Of a DNA stretch of 40,226 nucleotides, positions 8,627 through 16,122 are shown piece by piece; positions within the stretch are counted from its first letter, which is position 1, and each line of letters starts with the position of its first letter. This stretch comes from an uncultured Bacteroidota bacterium (lineage in GTDB: Bacteria > Bacteroidota > Bacteroidia > JABEUT01). Both the position numbers and the translations under genes were made by a program. The stretch lies in assembly GCA_903863935.1 (NCBI GenBank), contig CAIPDV010000083.1, positions 1 to 40,226 of the forward strand, read 5' to 3'. Below the pieces are notes generated by a model. The model saw nothing but the letters and a program-made list of their open reading frames with translations. It was not told the DNA's origin and ran no database searches.

Positions 8627-10362
8627 CTTTTACTGATTTTCCTTTTAGGAAGTATTGCCGCAAACAGGAACGAAAACAAAATTACAAGTATTACTCCCAA
8701 TGGATTGTACCATAGGAAAGATACCTTGGATGCAGATATGGCCGATGTATATCCGAAATAAGAAACAATCTTGTCAGAGAAAAATAGCAGGACTATGATG
8801 GTCTCCGATAGTATTGCCGCAGGAAAAATGGCTCTTCCTTTAATAGATTTGAAAAAGAAAGCCACAATAAATACACCAAGTATTGTTCCATAGAATATAG
8901 ACCCCAATTCGTTTACAGCCTGAATCAGGTTATCCAGGTGGGCTGCAGTTATGGCAAACAAAATGGTTATTCCTCCCCAAATTACTGTGGCAACTTTACT
9001 TGCATTTACATAATGCTTTTCACTTCCGTTTTTATGGATAGACCGCTTGTAATAATCAACTACAGTTGTTGAGGCCAGAGAACTTATCTGCCCTGCGGTT
9101 GATGACATGGCTGCGCAAAACATTACCGCTAATAATAATCCAATTAGCCCTACCGGCATGTGGTTTAAAACAAAAGAAAGGAATACATAATCCGTGTCCC
9201 TGGTTTCTATATCAGGTGCATTTTTATGGATAATTCTCTTCACATCTGCACGGATGGCCGTATCCTGCTGTTCATACTTTTTCAGGGTGTCCATTGCTGC
9301 AACTTCATTCGGCGTATTTTCAGTATGAAGAAGAGCCATAGCAGCTTTTGTGCGGTTCACTTCAATTGCATTATGCTGCTTTTCTTTATCAGCAAGTTGC
9401 TGCCTTACATCTGATGATAAGGCTGCCTTTTCAATCACTTTGTTATTGAAGAAAACGGGGGAGGAGTTAAACATGAAAAATACGTATGTCATTACCCCGA
9501 TAAAAAGGATAAAAAATTGCATGGGTATTTTCACAATCCCGTTAAAGAATAGGCCCATTTTACTTTCGTTGACTGACGTGCCTCCGAGATACCGTGAAAC
9601 CTGGGATTGGTCTGTACCGAAATAAGAGAGTGAAAGGAAAAATCCACCAAGTAATCCAGTCCAGATATTATAGCGTTCACTCAATGAAAAATTCGTGGTA
9701 ACTACTTTCATTTTGCCCATCTTTCCTGCAAGGTGAACCGCATTTTTCAGTGATACCCCTGCCGGAAGAAATTTAATAAGCATTACCAAAGCAATTGCCA
9801 TTCCTGAAAGGATTACCATCATTTGGAGCATCTGGGTTTGACTAACAGCTTTTTCACCTCCGACATAGATGTATAGTATTACTGCAACACCTATGCATAC
9901 ACAAAGCAGATTAAGATTCCAGCCAAGAATGGTGGAAAGAATAATAGCAGGTGCATAAAGTGTTAACCCAACTCCCAAGCCACGTGAAATAAGGAAGAGC
10001 AAGGCTATAAATTGCCGAGTACGAAGATTAAAACGTCCTTCAAGATATTCATAAGCAGTATAGACATTCAGTTTGTAAAATATGGGTATAAACACTGCCG
10101 AAATTACAATCATGGCTATAGGTAACCCGAAATAGATTTGCAAAAACCCCATACCTGACTCGTATGCCTGTCCCGGTGCCGACATGAACGTTATTGCACT
10201 TGCCTGTGTGGCCATTATTGATAAGCAAATTGCCCACCATTTTTTCTCTCCACTACTACGCAGGTAGCCATCCAAATCCTTTTGTCCACGGGTTTTTATT
10301 GCCCCGTAAATGATGATAAAACCAAGGGTTACTAATAATACTATCAGGTCGAGCGGACGCAT
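8623..10362 (-). CDS. sodium:solute symporter (SSS family)
   Basis: A 579-residue membrane transporter of the SSS (solute:sodium symporter) family, expected to import a small solute driven by the sodium gradient. About 13-14 hydrophobic helices are seen. Family features include the N-terminal GYLRSSGEKKWWAICLSIMATQAS region (about residues 32-55), the YEYLEGRF motif after helix 3 (about 104-111) and the MSSTAGQISSLAST sodium-site helix (about 424-437). A long hydrophilic insertion of about 60 residues at roughly 305-385 lies between helices, as in many Bacteroidota SSS proteins. It is probably the last gene of an operon with the PIG-L deacetylase, whose product may be its substrate; that link is inference. 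Confidence 0.9.
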   Translation of the reverse strand: MRPLDLIVLLVTLGFIIIYGAIKTRGQKDLDGYLRSSGEKKWWAICLSIMATQASAITFMSAPGQAYESGMGFLQIYFGLPIAMIVISAVFIPIFYKLNVYTAYEYLEGRFNLRTRQFIALLFLISRGLGVGLTLYAPAIILSTILGWNLNLLCVCIGVAVILYIYVGGEKAVSQTQMLQMMVILSGMAIALVMLIKFLPAGVSLKNAVHLAGKMGKMKVVTTNFSLSERYNIWTGLLGGFFLSLSYFGTDQSQVSRYLGGTSVNESKMGLFFNGIVKIPMQFFILFIGVMTYVFFMFNSSPVFFNNKVIEKAALSSDVRQQLADKEKQHNAIEVNRTKAAMALLHTENTPNEVAAMDTLKKYEQQDTAIRADVKRIIHKNAPDIETRDTDYVFLSFVLNHMPVGLIGLLLAVMFCAAMSSTAGQISSLASTTVVDYYKRSIHKNGSEKHYVNASKVATVIWGGITILFAITAAHLDNLIQAVNELGSIFYGTILGVFIVAFFFKSIKGRAIFPAAILSETIIVLLFFSDKIVSYFGYTSAISASKVSFLWYNPLGVILVILFSFLFAAILPKRKISKS

Positions 10363-10367
10363 GCTGA

Positions 10368-10496
10368 TTAGCTTAAATGAATACTAATGAACCAATACAA
10401 GGCAATCTGCGCCACCAGCCATACTGCAAGGGTGATGTAGTATGGCCTCCATTTTTTATTGGAGATTATTTCATCAGTGCTTTTCAAGCTCGACAA
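10368..10496 (-). CDS. small membrane protein between deacetylase and symporter
   Basis: A 42-residue frame starting at TTG 10496 (alternative TTG 10487). It overlaps the 3' end of the PIG-L gene by 23 bp and ends 5 bp before the symporter start. The peptide has a polar N-terminus (MSSLKSTDEIISNKKWRPYY) and one strong transmembrane helix (ITLAVWLVAQIALYWFISI). Tight packing on one strand and the transmembrane composition support a real gene; the non-ATG start weakens it. A role as an accessory subunit of the adjacent symporter is plausible, because some SSS transporters have a small partner subunit, but this is inference. Confidence 0.55.
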   Translation of the reverse strand: MSSLKSTDEIISNKKWRPYYITLAVWLVAQIALYWFISIHLS

Positions 10497-13260
10497 GGTT
10501 AGCCATTAAACGATAGGCTCCCACAACTCCGGCAGGCAACTCACGGAAAAAGGAAAGGCCTGTATAAACAAAGTTTCCTTTGCCGTATTGAGTCACAAGC
10601 AATGCACCTTTTAATGGTGCTTCTCCGGCATCATTCATTTCCAATATTGGGACATAGTGGGCAGTATCCCATTTATCCGGATAGTACAAACCCCGCTCCT
10701 GTACCCAGCCTTCAAAGTCCTTTTGGGTTATTTTATTTGGAGTATTCAAAACCGGATTATCGGTATTCAGGAATGTTATTTTGCAATCTTCTTCTGTCGT
10801 GCGCACATTGGCAGGATGTAAGAAATAAGGCCCAATGCTGTCAGTTACTAAACGGAAATTGTTGTTGTATTGAACGATGTAATTACCGCCATTCTTTACA
10901 TACTCCATCAGTTTGGCATTATCATATTTAAGCCTGTCAATGGTGTTGTAAGCACGTACTCCGGCAATAATGCAATCATATTTACTCAGATTAATTGTCG
11001 CAATTTGAGAAGGAGAAATCATCTCCACTTTGTACCCAATCTGCTCCAGCGAAGCAGGTATATCATCACCTGCACCGTTTATATATCCGATCAGTTTGGG
11101 ATGAGTAACAATATCCATCCTTACTACTTTTATTTTGCTTTTAGGCAATAATAATTGCTCTGGAATGTGGTCGTAGTTTATGTCTTCAAAGGAACGATTG
11201 TAGCTTGCAGTATCTTTATTAAATTCTGCACTTAAGTCTAAATAGGAACTATTTGTTTTACAATTTGGCTTCACCAAGATCGAAAAGGTCTGTTCACTAC
11301 CGTTACCTTTTAAAAATAGTTTTTGATGAAAATAGTATTCAGAATCTGTAACACCAGTTGATTCCCTAAGTGCATATCCATCATAATTCTTCCCACCATC
11401 ATTAGAAAGTTCCCATTTACCGGAAGTTATGCCAGAGATTTCTGCGCTATCTTTCTTAAACGATTTAACTTTAATAATTAATTCTTTCGGTTTATCATTT
11501 GCAAACACCAACAACTTCTCCTGCGGAATCACCACCGCCGGCGGCACTATCCTTGCAAGCGAATACATTTCACCTTTTACAGGGTCGGTATTTTTATAAA
11601 AAACAGGAATGTCTTTTTCAAAGGTTATTGGGTAGATGGTGCTAAGCGGAGGGCCTCCCATAGTATAGGAAAGGTGAACATACACCTGATGCGGGTTTTG
11701 AGGAAGTCCGCGCATCTGTTGGTCATCAACTTTATACATTCCAACAGTAGGGTCATTCTCTAACCAATATGGGCCGGTAATATTGGTGTTTTCCGGAATA
11801 AATCCATTTAGGGTAAGAGTCTTAATCTCGTTCGGGTTAAAATGCATAGCCCGATTTGTATTTCCCACTTGCTTTCCATCTATCATCAGGGTTGCAATAA
11901 CAGCAAGCTTCACTTGTTTTGGGCAGATTAGTCCAAGGGTTACATTAATACTGTCATTTACGGAAACATATTGTTTTGAACTGAGTGCTTCAAAATACAA
12001 TCCGGTACATTGAGTTATTATTTCCTGAAGTTCAGCTAGCTTGGAAGTTACAAGATAATTAGCAGTGTCTTGCAAGAGTAATCTGTAAACCTTCTCCAGG
12101 CTATTAATGGCTGTTGACGGGTCTTGTGCCGAGAAATTCTTTTCAGCATCTTCAATCATTGCAGGGACATCTTCACAACCTTTAATCCGGTTCCAATCCC
12201 AGTCAGCTACGCTGAAAATGTCCTTACCCACCGGCTTTTCCCCTTTCAGGTAAACATAATAATCTAAAATGTCGCCTCTTTTTGCAGGAACTCCAAAGCC
12301 TTGTGACTTATGCATGGTACGGCTTTCCGCAGCCATTTCACCGATTGATTTACCGAGCAAGGGCATATAAATCCCAATGTTGGTTTGGTAAAGCCCCGAG
12401 GTATCAAACTTATTGTCTTGAAAAAAGAAATAGGAAGTGTTCCAGAAAATGGATTTGGCTTGCCAGGTATCTACATACTTTAATTGCTCAGGAAACTTTT
12501 TTGGATTTGCAGCATCATCAAAGGCTTCCTGAGCCAGAATGGCCGAAGCCTGATGATGCCCATGGGTCTTGGTATAAGTAGGAGAGAAGCGGGTGATAAT
12601 TATATCCGGTTTAAATTGCCGTATCTTCCAAACAATGTCCGATAGAACCTGCAAACTATCCCACATGTGAAAGGTTTCTTTAGCAGTTTTTGAAAACCCG
12701 AAATCATTGGCACGGCTGAAAAATTGCTGCCCGCCGTCTACCGAGCGAGCCATTAACAACTCTTGAGTTCTGATAACACCAAGTTCTTCCCTTACCTCAG
12801 GGCCAATCAAATCCTGGCCGCCATCGCCACGCGTAAGCGACATATATGCCACATCAACCCCTTTTACATTTGCTAAATATGCAATCAGTTGTGTGTTTTC
12901 ATCATCTGGATGAGCCGCAATATAAAGCACCCTTCCTACATGTTTTAGTTTTTGTATCTCATGCAGGATGCGTGATGAATTCCACGTTTTATCCGGGACT
13001 TTTTGGGCGGAGGCAAAGATGGACGAACAGAGAATAAATAAAAAGGTAATTAGCTTAATTCTTTTAAAGCTATCGTCATTGCGAGGCTTTGCGAAGCAAT
13101 CTCTTATTCTAAAGGGATTAATTATATCGAATCGCGTTTTTAATAGAGATTGCTTCGTTCCTCGCAATGACGAATTGTCTCTCTGATTATCCTTAATAAA
13201 AGCCCAAACGTCTTTGGGAAGCTCAGAGAAGCAATCTTTACCATAATTGTACATCTTCAT
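10474..13260 (-). CDS. PIG-L family N-acetylglucosaminyl deacetylase-like protein with disturbed 5' end
   Basis: The catalytic PIG-L/LmbE domain has the zinc motif AHPDDE (residues 116-121 of the longest frame) and the distal HGHHQAS motif. Family members deacetylate GlcNAc-type sugars. After about residue 400 come beta-sandwich domains and a C-terminal GATase1/ThuA-like segment (YDCIIAGVRAYNT, VKNGGNYIVQYN). A clear signal peptide (KRIKLITFLFILCSSIFASAQ region) begins only at residue 66. The preceding 65 codons read through a terminator-like hairpin and a palindromic repeat (13074-13172), so ATG 13260 is probably not the ancestral start and no ATG or GTG lies directly before the signal peptide. 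The gene is first in a probable operon with a small membrane protein and the symporter. Confidence 0.85.
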   Translation of the reverse strand: MKMYNYGKDCFSELPKDVWAFIKDNQRDNSSLRGTKQSLLKTRFDIINPFRIRDCFAKPRNDDSFKRIKLITFLFILCSSIFASAQKVPDKTWNSSRILHEIQKLKHVGRVLYIAAHPDDENTQLIAYLANVKGVDVAYMSLTRGDGGQDLIGPEVREELGVIRTQELLMARSVDGGQQFFSRANDFGFSKTAKETFHMWDSLQVLSDIVWKIRQFKPDIIITRFSPTYTKTHGHHQASAILAQEAFDDAANPKKFPEQLKYVDTWQAKSIFWNTSYFFFQDNKFDTSGLYQTNIGIYMPLLGKSIGEMAAESRTMHKSQGFGVPAKRGDILDYYVYLKGEKPVGKDIFSVADWDWNRIKGCEDVPAMIEDAEKNFSAQDPSTAINSLEKVYRLLLQDTANYLVTSKLAELQEIITQCTGLYFEALSSKQYVSVNDSINVTLGLICPKQVKLAVIATLMIDGKQVGNTNRAMHFNPNEIKTLTLNGFIPENTNITGPYWLENDPTVGMYKVDDQQMRGLPQNPHQVYVHLSYTMGGPPLSTIYPITFEKDIPVFYKNTDPVKGEMYSLARIVPPAVVIPQEKLLVFANDKPKELIIKVKSFKKDSAEISGITSGKWELSNDGGKNYDGYALRESTGVTDSEYYFHQKLFLKGNGSEQTFSILVKPNCKTNSSYLDLSAEFNKDTASYNRSFEDINYDHIPEQLLLPKSKIKVVRMDIVTHPKLIGYINGAGDDIPASLEQIGYKVEMISPSQIATINLSKYDCIIAGVRAYNTIDRLKYDNAKLMEYVKNGGNYIVQYNNNFRLVTDSIGPYFLHPANVRTTEEDCKITFLNTDNPVLNTPNKITQKDFEGWVQERGLYYPDKWDTAHYVPILEMNDAGEAPLKGALLVTQYGKGNFVYTGLSFFRELPAGVVGAYRLMANLVELEKH
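13074..13172. repeat. palindromic repeat element with 13-bp perfect ends
   Basis: A 99-bp unit begins CGTCATTGCGAGG and ends CCTCGCAATGACG, exact reverse complements. The inverted similarity extends inward through GAAGCAATCTCT / AGAGATTGCTTC, and the centre is AT-rich. The right arm recurs at 13541-13575. Repeats of this kind are dispersed in many Bacteroidota genomes. Here it lies inside the open reading frame extending upstream of the PIG-L signal peptide. Confidence 0.85.
13141..13175 (-). repeat. 35-bp direct repeat, copy 1
   Basis: This 35-bp sequence (starts TAATAGAGATTGC, ends CGCAATGACGAAT) is identical to the one at 13541-13575, exactly 400 bp away. It doubles as the right arm of the palindrome. 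Confidence 0.9.
13193..13219 (-). terminator. terminator-like hairpin after the GIY-YIG remnant
   Basis: On the minus strand CCCAAA-GACG-TTTGGG is followed by CTTTTATT, 20 bp beyond the GIY-YIG stop. It fits an intrinsic terminator and argues that upstream transcription normally ends before the PIG-L gene. Confidence 0.55.
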
Positions 13261-13536
13261 ATAAATCTCTCCAACTCGGATTAAAAGAAGTTATTAATTC
13301 ATTTTTTGTTTTTCTGGAACCTGCTTTTATTTGTTTTTCTCTTGCAATGGCAACCTCAATTCTGTGAAATCCTTCGTAAAAGACTAGTTTATAGGTCTTA
13401 TAGTTTGAAGTAAATGAATCAGGATGCACATCATTTTATGCTCATAAACTCGTTTCTTTAAGTCAGAAGTAACTCCAGTATAAAGAACTGAATGTATCTT
13501 ATTTGTCATAATATAAACTGCACCGCCTCTTTTCAT
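13238..13536 (-). pseudogene. GIY-YIG endonuclease domain protein, frameshifted
   Basis: ATG 13536 starts a frame with the diagnostic first strand GGAVYIMTNK and YTGVTSDLKKRVYEHK, the GIY-YIG nuclease core with its catalytic Tyr and Arg. After 34 codons the frame is lost at a run of four A (13434-13437 on this strand). The rest (VHPDSFTSNYKTYKLVFYEG, REKQIKAGSRKTKNELI, NPSWRDLY) continues one frame over to the stop at 13238. Restoring one A gives a complete ~99-residue single-domain GIY-YIG protein. The Glu that coordinates metal is probably in REKQIK. The gene sits between two 35-bp direct repeats, suggesting a mobile origin. Confidence 0.85.
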
Positions 13537-13540
13537 TTGT

Positions 13541-13575
13541 TAATAGAGATTGCTTCGTTCCTCGCAATGACGAAT
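13541..13575 (-). repeat. 35-bp direct repeat, copy 2
   Basis: Identical to 13141-13175. It begins 5 bp upstream of the GIY-YIG start and ends 5 bp from the DUF2911 gene stop, so it marks one edge of the GIY-YIG module. Confidence 0.9.
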
Positions 13576-13580
13576 AATTC

Positions 13581-14453
13581 TTACTTCTTCTTTCCACCAG
13601 ATGCGGTACCGCAATCAGCAATCAATTTTGCGATCTTGTCACGGTAGTTGTTCTGGTAATTCTCATCATTCACTTTATCTCCTAATGTTTTGGCTTCGGT
13701 AGCATATTTAAGGGCATCTTTATTGTTGCCTTGCATATGCAATATTCTGGCGTAGGTGTAACAATTGGAATATTGTTCCTTCATGTTTACCGACATCATA
13801 GCCCAAGCTTGTGCTTTTTTAATATCCAGGTTATTGTCGAGATAGTAGTTAGCTGCTCTAGCGTACGTGCTCCAGGTTCCATTAGCATAATCATCAATGC
13901 TCTTTAAAACAATTCCTCTGGTATCAGCCATAATGTCAAAACTAACTTTCACTTTTTCCCAGCATAGGCATATAGTTGCGGTACTGTCGGAGTTTGCTTC
14001 AATCATAAATGTCATTCTTTCTTTCATGTCGCATGTTTGAGAAGAGACATTAAAACGTGCAACATCCAATGATTTCTTATAACTATAAACACCCCATTGG
14101 TCAGCATCCGAATTCAGGATTATTGTCCAACTCATTTTACCCGGAATTGTTGCAAGTGCATATCTGCCTTTTTTTACTTTTTGTCCGCCAACAGTTACAT
14201 CGGTATTGAAAGTAATGTCGGTTATTTTATTTGCTCCTGTGCGCCATACGGAATCGTAGGGTACCAAGGCTCCCCAAATTTGGCGGCCTTTTACGCCGGG
14301 AGATGAATAGTTGATGTCTACTTTGGTTAAACCAAAGGTTTGGCTAACGCTAGCCGCCGGGCTTGCTGCCGGATAGGTAGGGTTTTGAGAGTATACCGAA
14401 AAGCTTGTTAAGCTTATAATTGTTCCCAGAAGTAATGATTTCATGTTTTTCAT
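13581..14453 (-). CDS. DUF2911 domain-containing secreted protein
   Basis: A 290-residue protein with a Sec signal peptide (about residues 1-22, ending SVYSQ). The DUF2911 domain occupies about 27-165 and shows the family pattern ASVSQTFGLTKVDINYSSP, GRQIWGALVPYDSVWRTGAN and GRYALATIPG. The C-terminal ~110 residues are helical with TPR-like spacing (NYYLDNNLDIKKAQAWA, ALKYATEAKTLGDK). The biochemical role of DUF2911 is unknown to me. The C-terminal KKK and short length are normal for the family. A perfect -7 box lies 19 bp upstream. Confidence 0.9.
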   Translation of the reverse strand: MKNMKSLLLGTIISLTSFSVYSQNPTYPAASPAASVSQTFGLTKVDINYSSPGVKGRQIWGALVPYDSVWRTGANKITDITFNTDVTVGGQKVKKGRYALATIPGKMSWTIILNSDADQWGVYSYKKSLDVARFNVSSQTCDMKERMTFMIEANSDSTATICLCWEKVKVSFDIMADTRGIVLKSIDDYANGTWSTYARAANYYLDNNLDIKKAQAWAMMSVNMKEQYSNCYTYARILHMQGNNKDALKYATEAKTLGDKVNDENYQNNYRDKIAKLIADCGTASGGKKK

Positions 14454-14472
14454 AGAGTTGTTTTTAATAATT

Positions 14473-14480
14473 CAAAGGTA
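14473..14480 (-). promoter_or_regulatory. -7 box TACCTTTG of the DUF2911 gene
   Basis: A perfect TAnnTTTG match on the minus strand, 19 bp before the ATG at 14453. Confidence 0.5.
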
Positions 14481-14583
14481 AATATAATTGAGAACTTGAT
14501 GCAGACTTCAATTTAACTAGGTTGGATTTTCTCACGTGACCATTAATCTTTATCTTAGTTCCCTAAATTTAACAACCAATACA

Positions 14584-14898
14584 ATGGGAAAGAAAATTAT
14601 AGGAATTGATGGGTTAACCGCAAGAGATATCGATTTTGAAGTTCAGGGAGGAGCTAAATTTGTAACCTACATGTATTGTGTTTCAATACTAGTACTCTCA
14701 TTTAAACGTTATTCCGATATCTATTTTGTTAAGCCCGGAGACAAGACCCTTAAACATAGCCTGCCCTTTACATTAATAGCATTGGTTTTTGGATGGTGGG
14801 GAATTCCCTGGGGGCCAATCTGGACAATTATGGCAATTGGAACCAACGTTTCAGGTGGCAAGGACGTTACTAATGAAGTAAGAGTACAATTAAAATAA
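14584..14898 (+). CDS. hypothetical membrane protein
   Basis: About 104 residues starting at ATG 14584 (MGKKIIGIDGLTARDIDFEV). I prefer this to the upstream non-ATG start because TATCTTAG, one base from the -7 consensus, lies just before it. Two hydrophobic segments are seen (about 22-38 and 60-87, the latter with LVFGWWGIPWGPIWTI, Trp/Gly/Pro-rich). The gene is followed after 8 bp by the 226-residue secreted protein gene, so the two are probably co-transcribed. I do not recognise a family. Confidence 0.65.
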   Translation: MGKKIIGIDGLTARDIDFEVQGGAKFVTYMYCVSILVLSFKRYSDIYFVKPGDKTLKHSLPFTLIALVFGWWGIPWGPIWTIMAIGTNVSGGKDVTNEVRVQLK

Positions 14899-14906
14899 TT
14901 CAAATA

Positions 14907-15587
14907 ATGAAATCAAGCATTTTATTCATTCTTCTTTTTGTATTCAACGTTTCAATTGCACAGCAAATAGAGAAACTCACCGATGGCAAATTTATGTATT
15001 GCCTTACGTTAGAAAAGCTAGCAGCACCACATTATAGAACGTTTGCCAATGAACCACCCTCAAACTCGACTAAAAAGAAAACGCCCCGTCTGGGCTTTAC
15101 AGTTGGCACTGTGAAATCCATAACTATTTACCCTATAAATGATACAACCAAGAAACAAGTTATAATTCCGGATAAAAATGAATCAGCCTGGCCATGGACA
15201 GATGCCAACAAGGAAGAAAAATTCATATTGGAAGACATGAATTTCGATGGGAATAATGATTTCAGGTTTTTAAGCAGCTCCGATAATTTTATCTATTGCT
15301 GTTACGTTTATCAGCCGTCAACTGGGCAATTTGTGAAAGATACTGTGTTAAATAAATTAGTGGGAGCTCAGTTTGACCAGAACCAAAAACTAATTTATGA
15401 AAACTGGCAGGGGCTGACCAATAAAGGAACTGAAACCTTTAAATATATTGACGGTAAACTTACCCTTATAGAAGAAGAGGAAACCCGCGATGACATTTCT
15501 AAAAAGACCACCACCGTTACATTGAAAAAATTGGTGGATGGAAAAATGAAGGTGGTAAGCCAGGTCGTTAGCCCACACGAAAATTAA
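14907..15587 (+). CDS. secreted hypothetical protein, XAC2610-like
   Basis: A 226-residue protein with a Sec signal peptide (MKSSILFILLFVFNVSIAQQ). The central ILEDMNFDGNNDFRFLSSSDN segment (about residues 108-129) is the Asp/Asn-rich signature seen in XAC2610-type and FG-GAP-like secreted proteins, where it may bind calcium. The C-terminus is charged (EEEETRDDISKKTTT). Its stop overlaps the convergent YqeY stop by 4 bp. Role unknown; the XAC2610 label is a resemblance only. Confidence 0.65.
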   Translation: MKSSILFILLFVFNVSIAQQIEKLTDGKFMYCLTLEKLAAPHYRTFANEPPSNSTKKKTPRLGFTVGTVKSITIYPINDTTKKQVIIPDKNESAWPWTDANKEEKFILEDMNFDGNNDFRFLSSSDNFIYCCYVYQPSTGQFVKDTVLNKLVGAQFDQNQKLIYENWQGLTNKGTETFKYIDGKLTLIEEEETRDDISKKTTTVTLKKLVDGKMKVVSQVVSPHEN

Positions 15588-16030
15588 TTCCCGCTAAGCA
15601 TTTTCTTCACCATTTCCGAAATGGCTTTCCCTTCTGCTTTTCCGGCCAATTGTTTGGTAGCAACTCCCATTACTTTTCCCATATCTGCCATAGAAGAAGC
15701 ACCAACAGTTGTCATAATTTCTTTTACCGCTGCCTGAAGTTCTTCCGGGCTCATTTGTTTAGGTAAAAAGCTTTCAATTACACCAGCCTGAAAAAGTTCT
15801 GCTTCGGCCAGTTCAGGCCTGTTTTGCGAGGTATATATCTCAGCAGTTTCTTTGCGTTGTTTCACCATTTTCAGCATGGCTTTATTCTCGGCTTCTTCAC
15901 TACTGCCTTTTTCCGATGATTTCAGTAATAATATTTCCGCTTTTATAGCGCGCAAAGCTTCCAGCCGTTTGCTATCCTTAGCCAACATGGCTGTTTTAAT
16001 TTCTCCGTTTATTTTTTCTTCGAGGTTCAT
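15584..16030 (-). CDS. GatB/YqeY domain-containing protein
   Basis: A 148-residue YqeY-family protein, related to the tail domain of the GatB subunit of tRNA-dependent amidotransferases. The whole chain matches: N-terminal LEEKINGEIKTAMLAKDSKR and LRAIKAEILLLK, central QRKETAEIYTSQNRPELAEAE, and C-terminal ESFLPKQMSPEEL with MGKVMGVATKQLAGKAEGK. The family may act in tRNA charging or editing, but its role is unsettled. Upstream lies the rpe gene on the same strand, separated by a heptamer-built hairpin. Confidence 0.93.
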   Translation of the reverse strand: MNLEEKINGEIKTAMLAKDSKRLEALRAIKAEILLLKSSEKGSSEEAENKAMLKMVKQRKETAEIYTSQNRPELAEAELFQAGVIESFLPKQMSPEELQAAVKEIMTTVGASSMADMGKVMGVATKQLAGKAEGKAISEMVKKMLSGN

Positions 16031-16037
16031 CTTATTT

Positions 16038-16121
16038 AGTTATGAGTTATAAGTTATGAGTTATAATTAAGTAGTTACTTCCGCAAATTTGAAAATAATT
16101 CATAACTTATAACTCATAACT
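16038..16121. repeat. intergenic hairpin made of AGTTATA-type heptamers
   Basis: The left arm (16038-16068) has tandem AGTTATG/AGTTATA units. The right arm (16097-16121) has their complement (CATAACTTATAACTCATAACT). Together they form a stem of more than 20 bp with a loop of about 28 nt. The right arm ends one base before the rpe stop codon. A second hairpin of the same unit lies at 34100-34183. Confidence 0.85.
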
Positions 16122-16122
16122 A

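Noticed and set aside
8620-8630. Convergent stop codons overlapping as TTAA (also at 15584-15587)
   Set aside because: Overlap of two TAA stops in convergent genes is common in compact AT-rich genomes and needs no special explanation.
10362-10474. Defence or secondary-metabolite cluster around PIG-L, GIY-YIG and the symporter
   Set aside because: No restriction, toxin, effector or biosynthetic gene accompanies them. The GIY-YIG protein is a single-domain type and broken.
13074-13575. CRISPR-like array
   Set aside because: Only two direct copies 400 bp apart plus an inverted arm, with a gene between. No regular spacer structure.
16038-16121. Intrinsic terminator
   Set aside because: The stem is very long and AT-rich, made of 7-bp tandem units, without a GC core or T-tract. 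It is better described as a repeat element.
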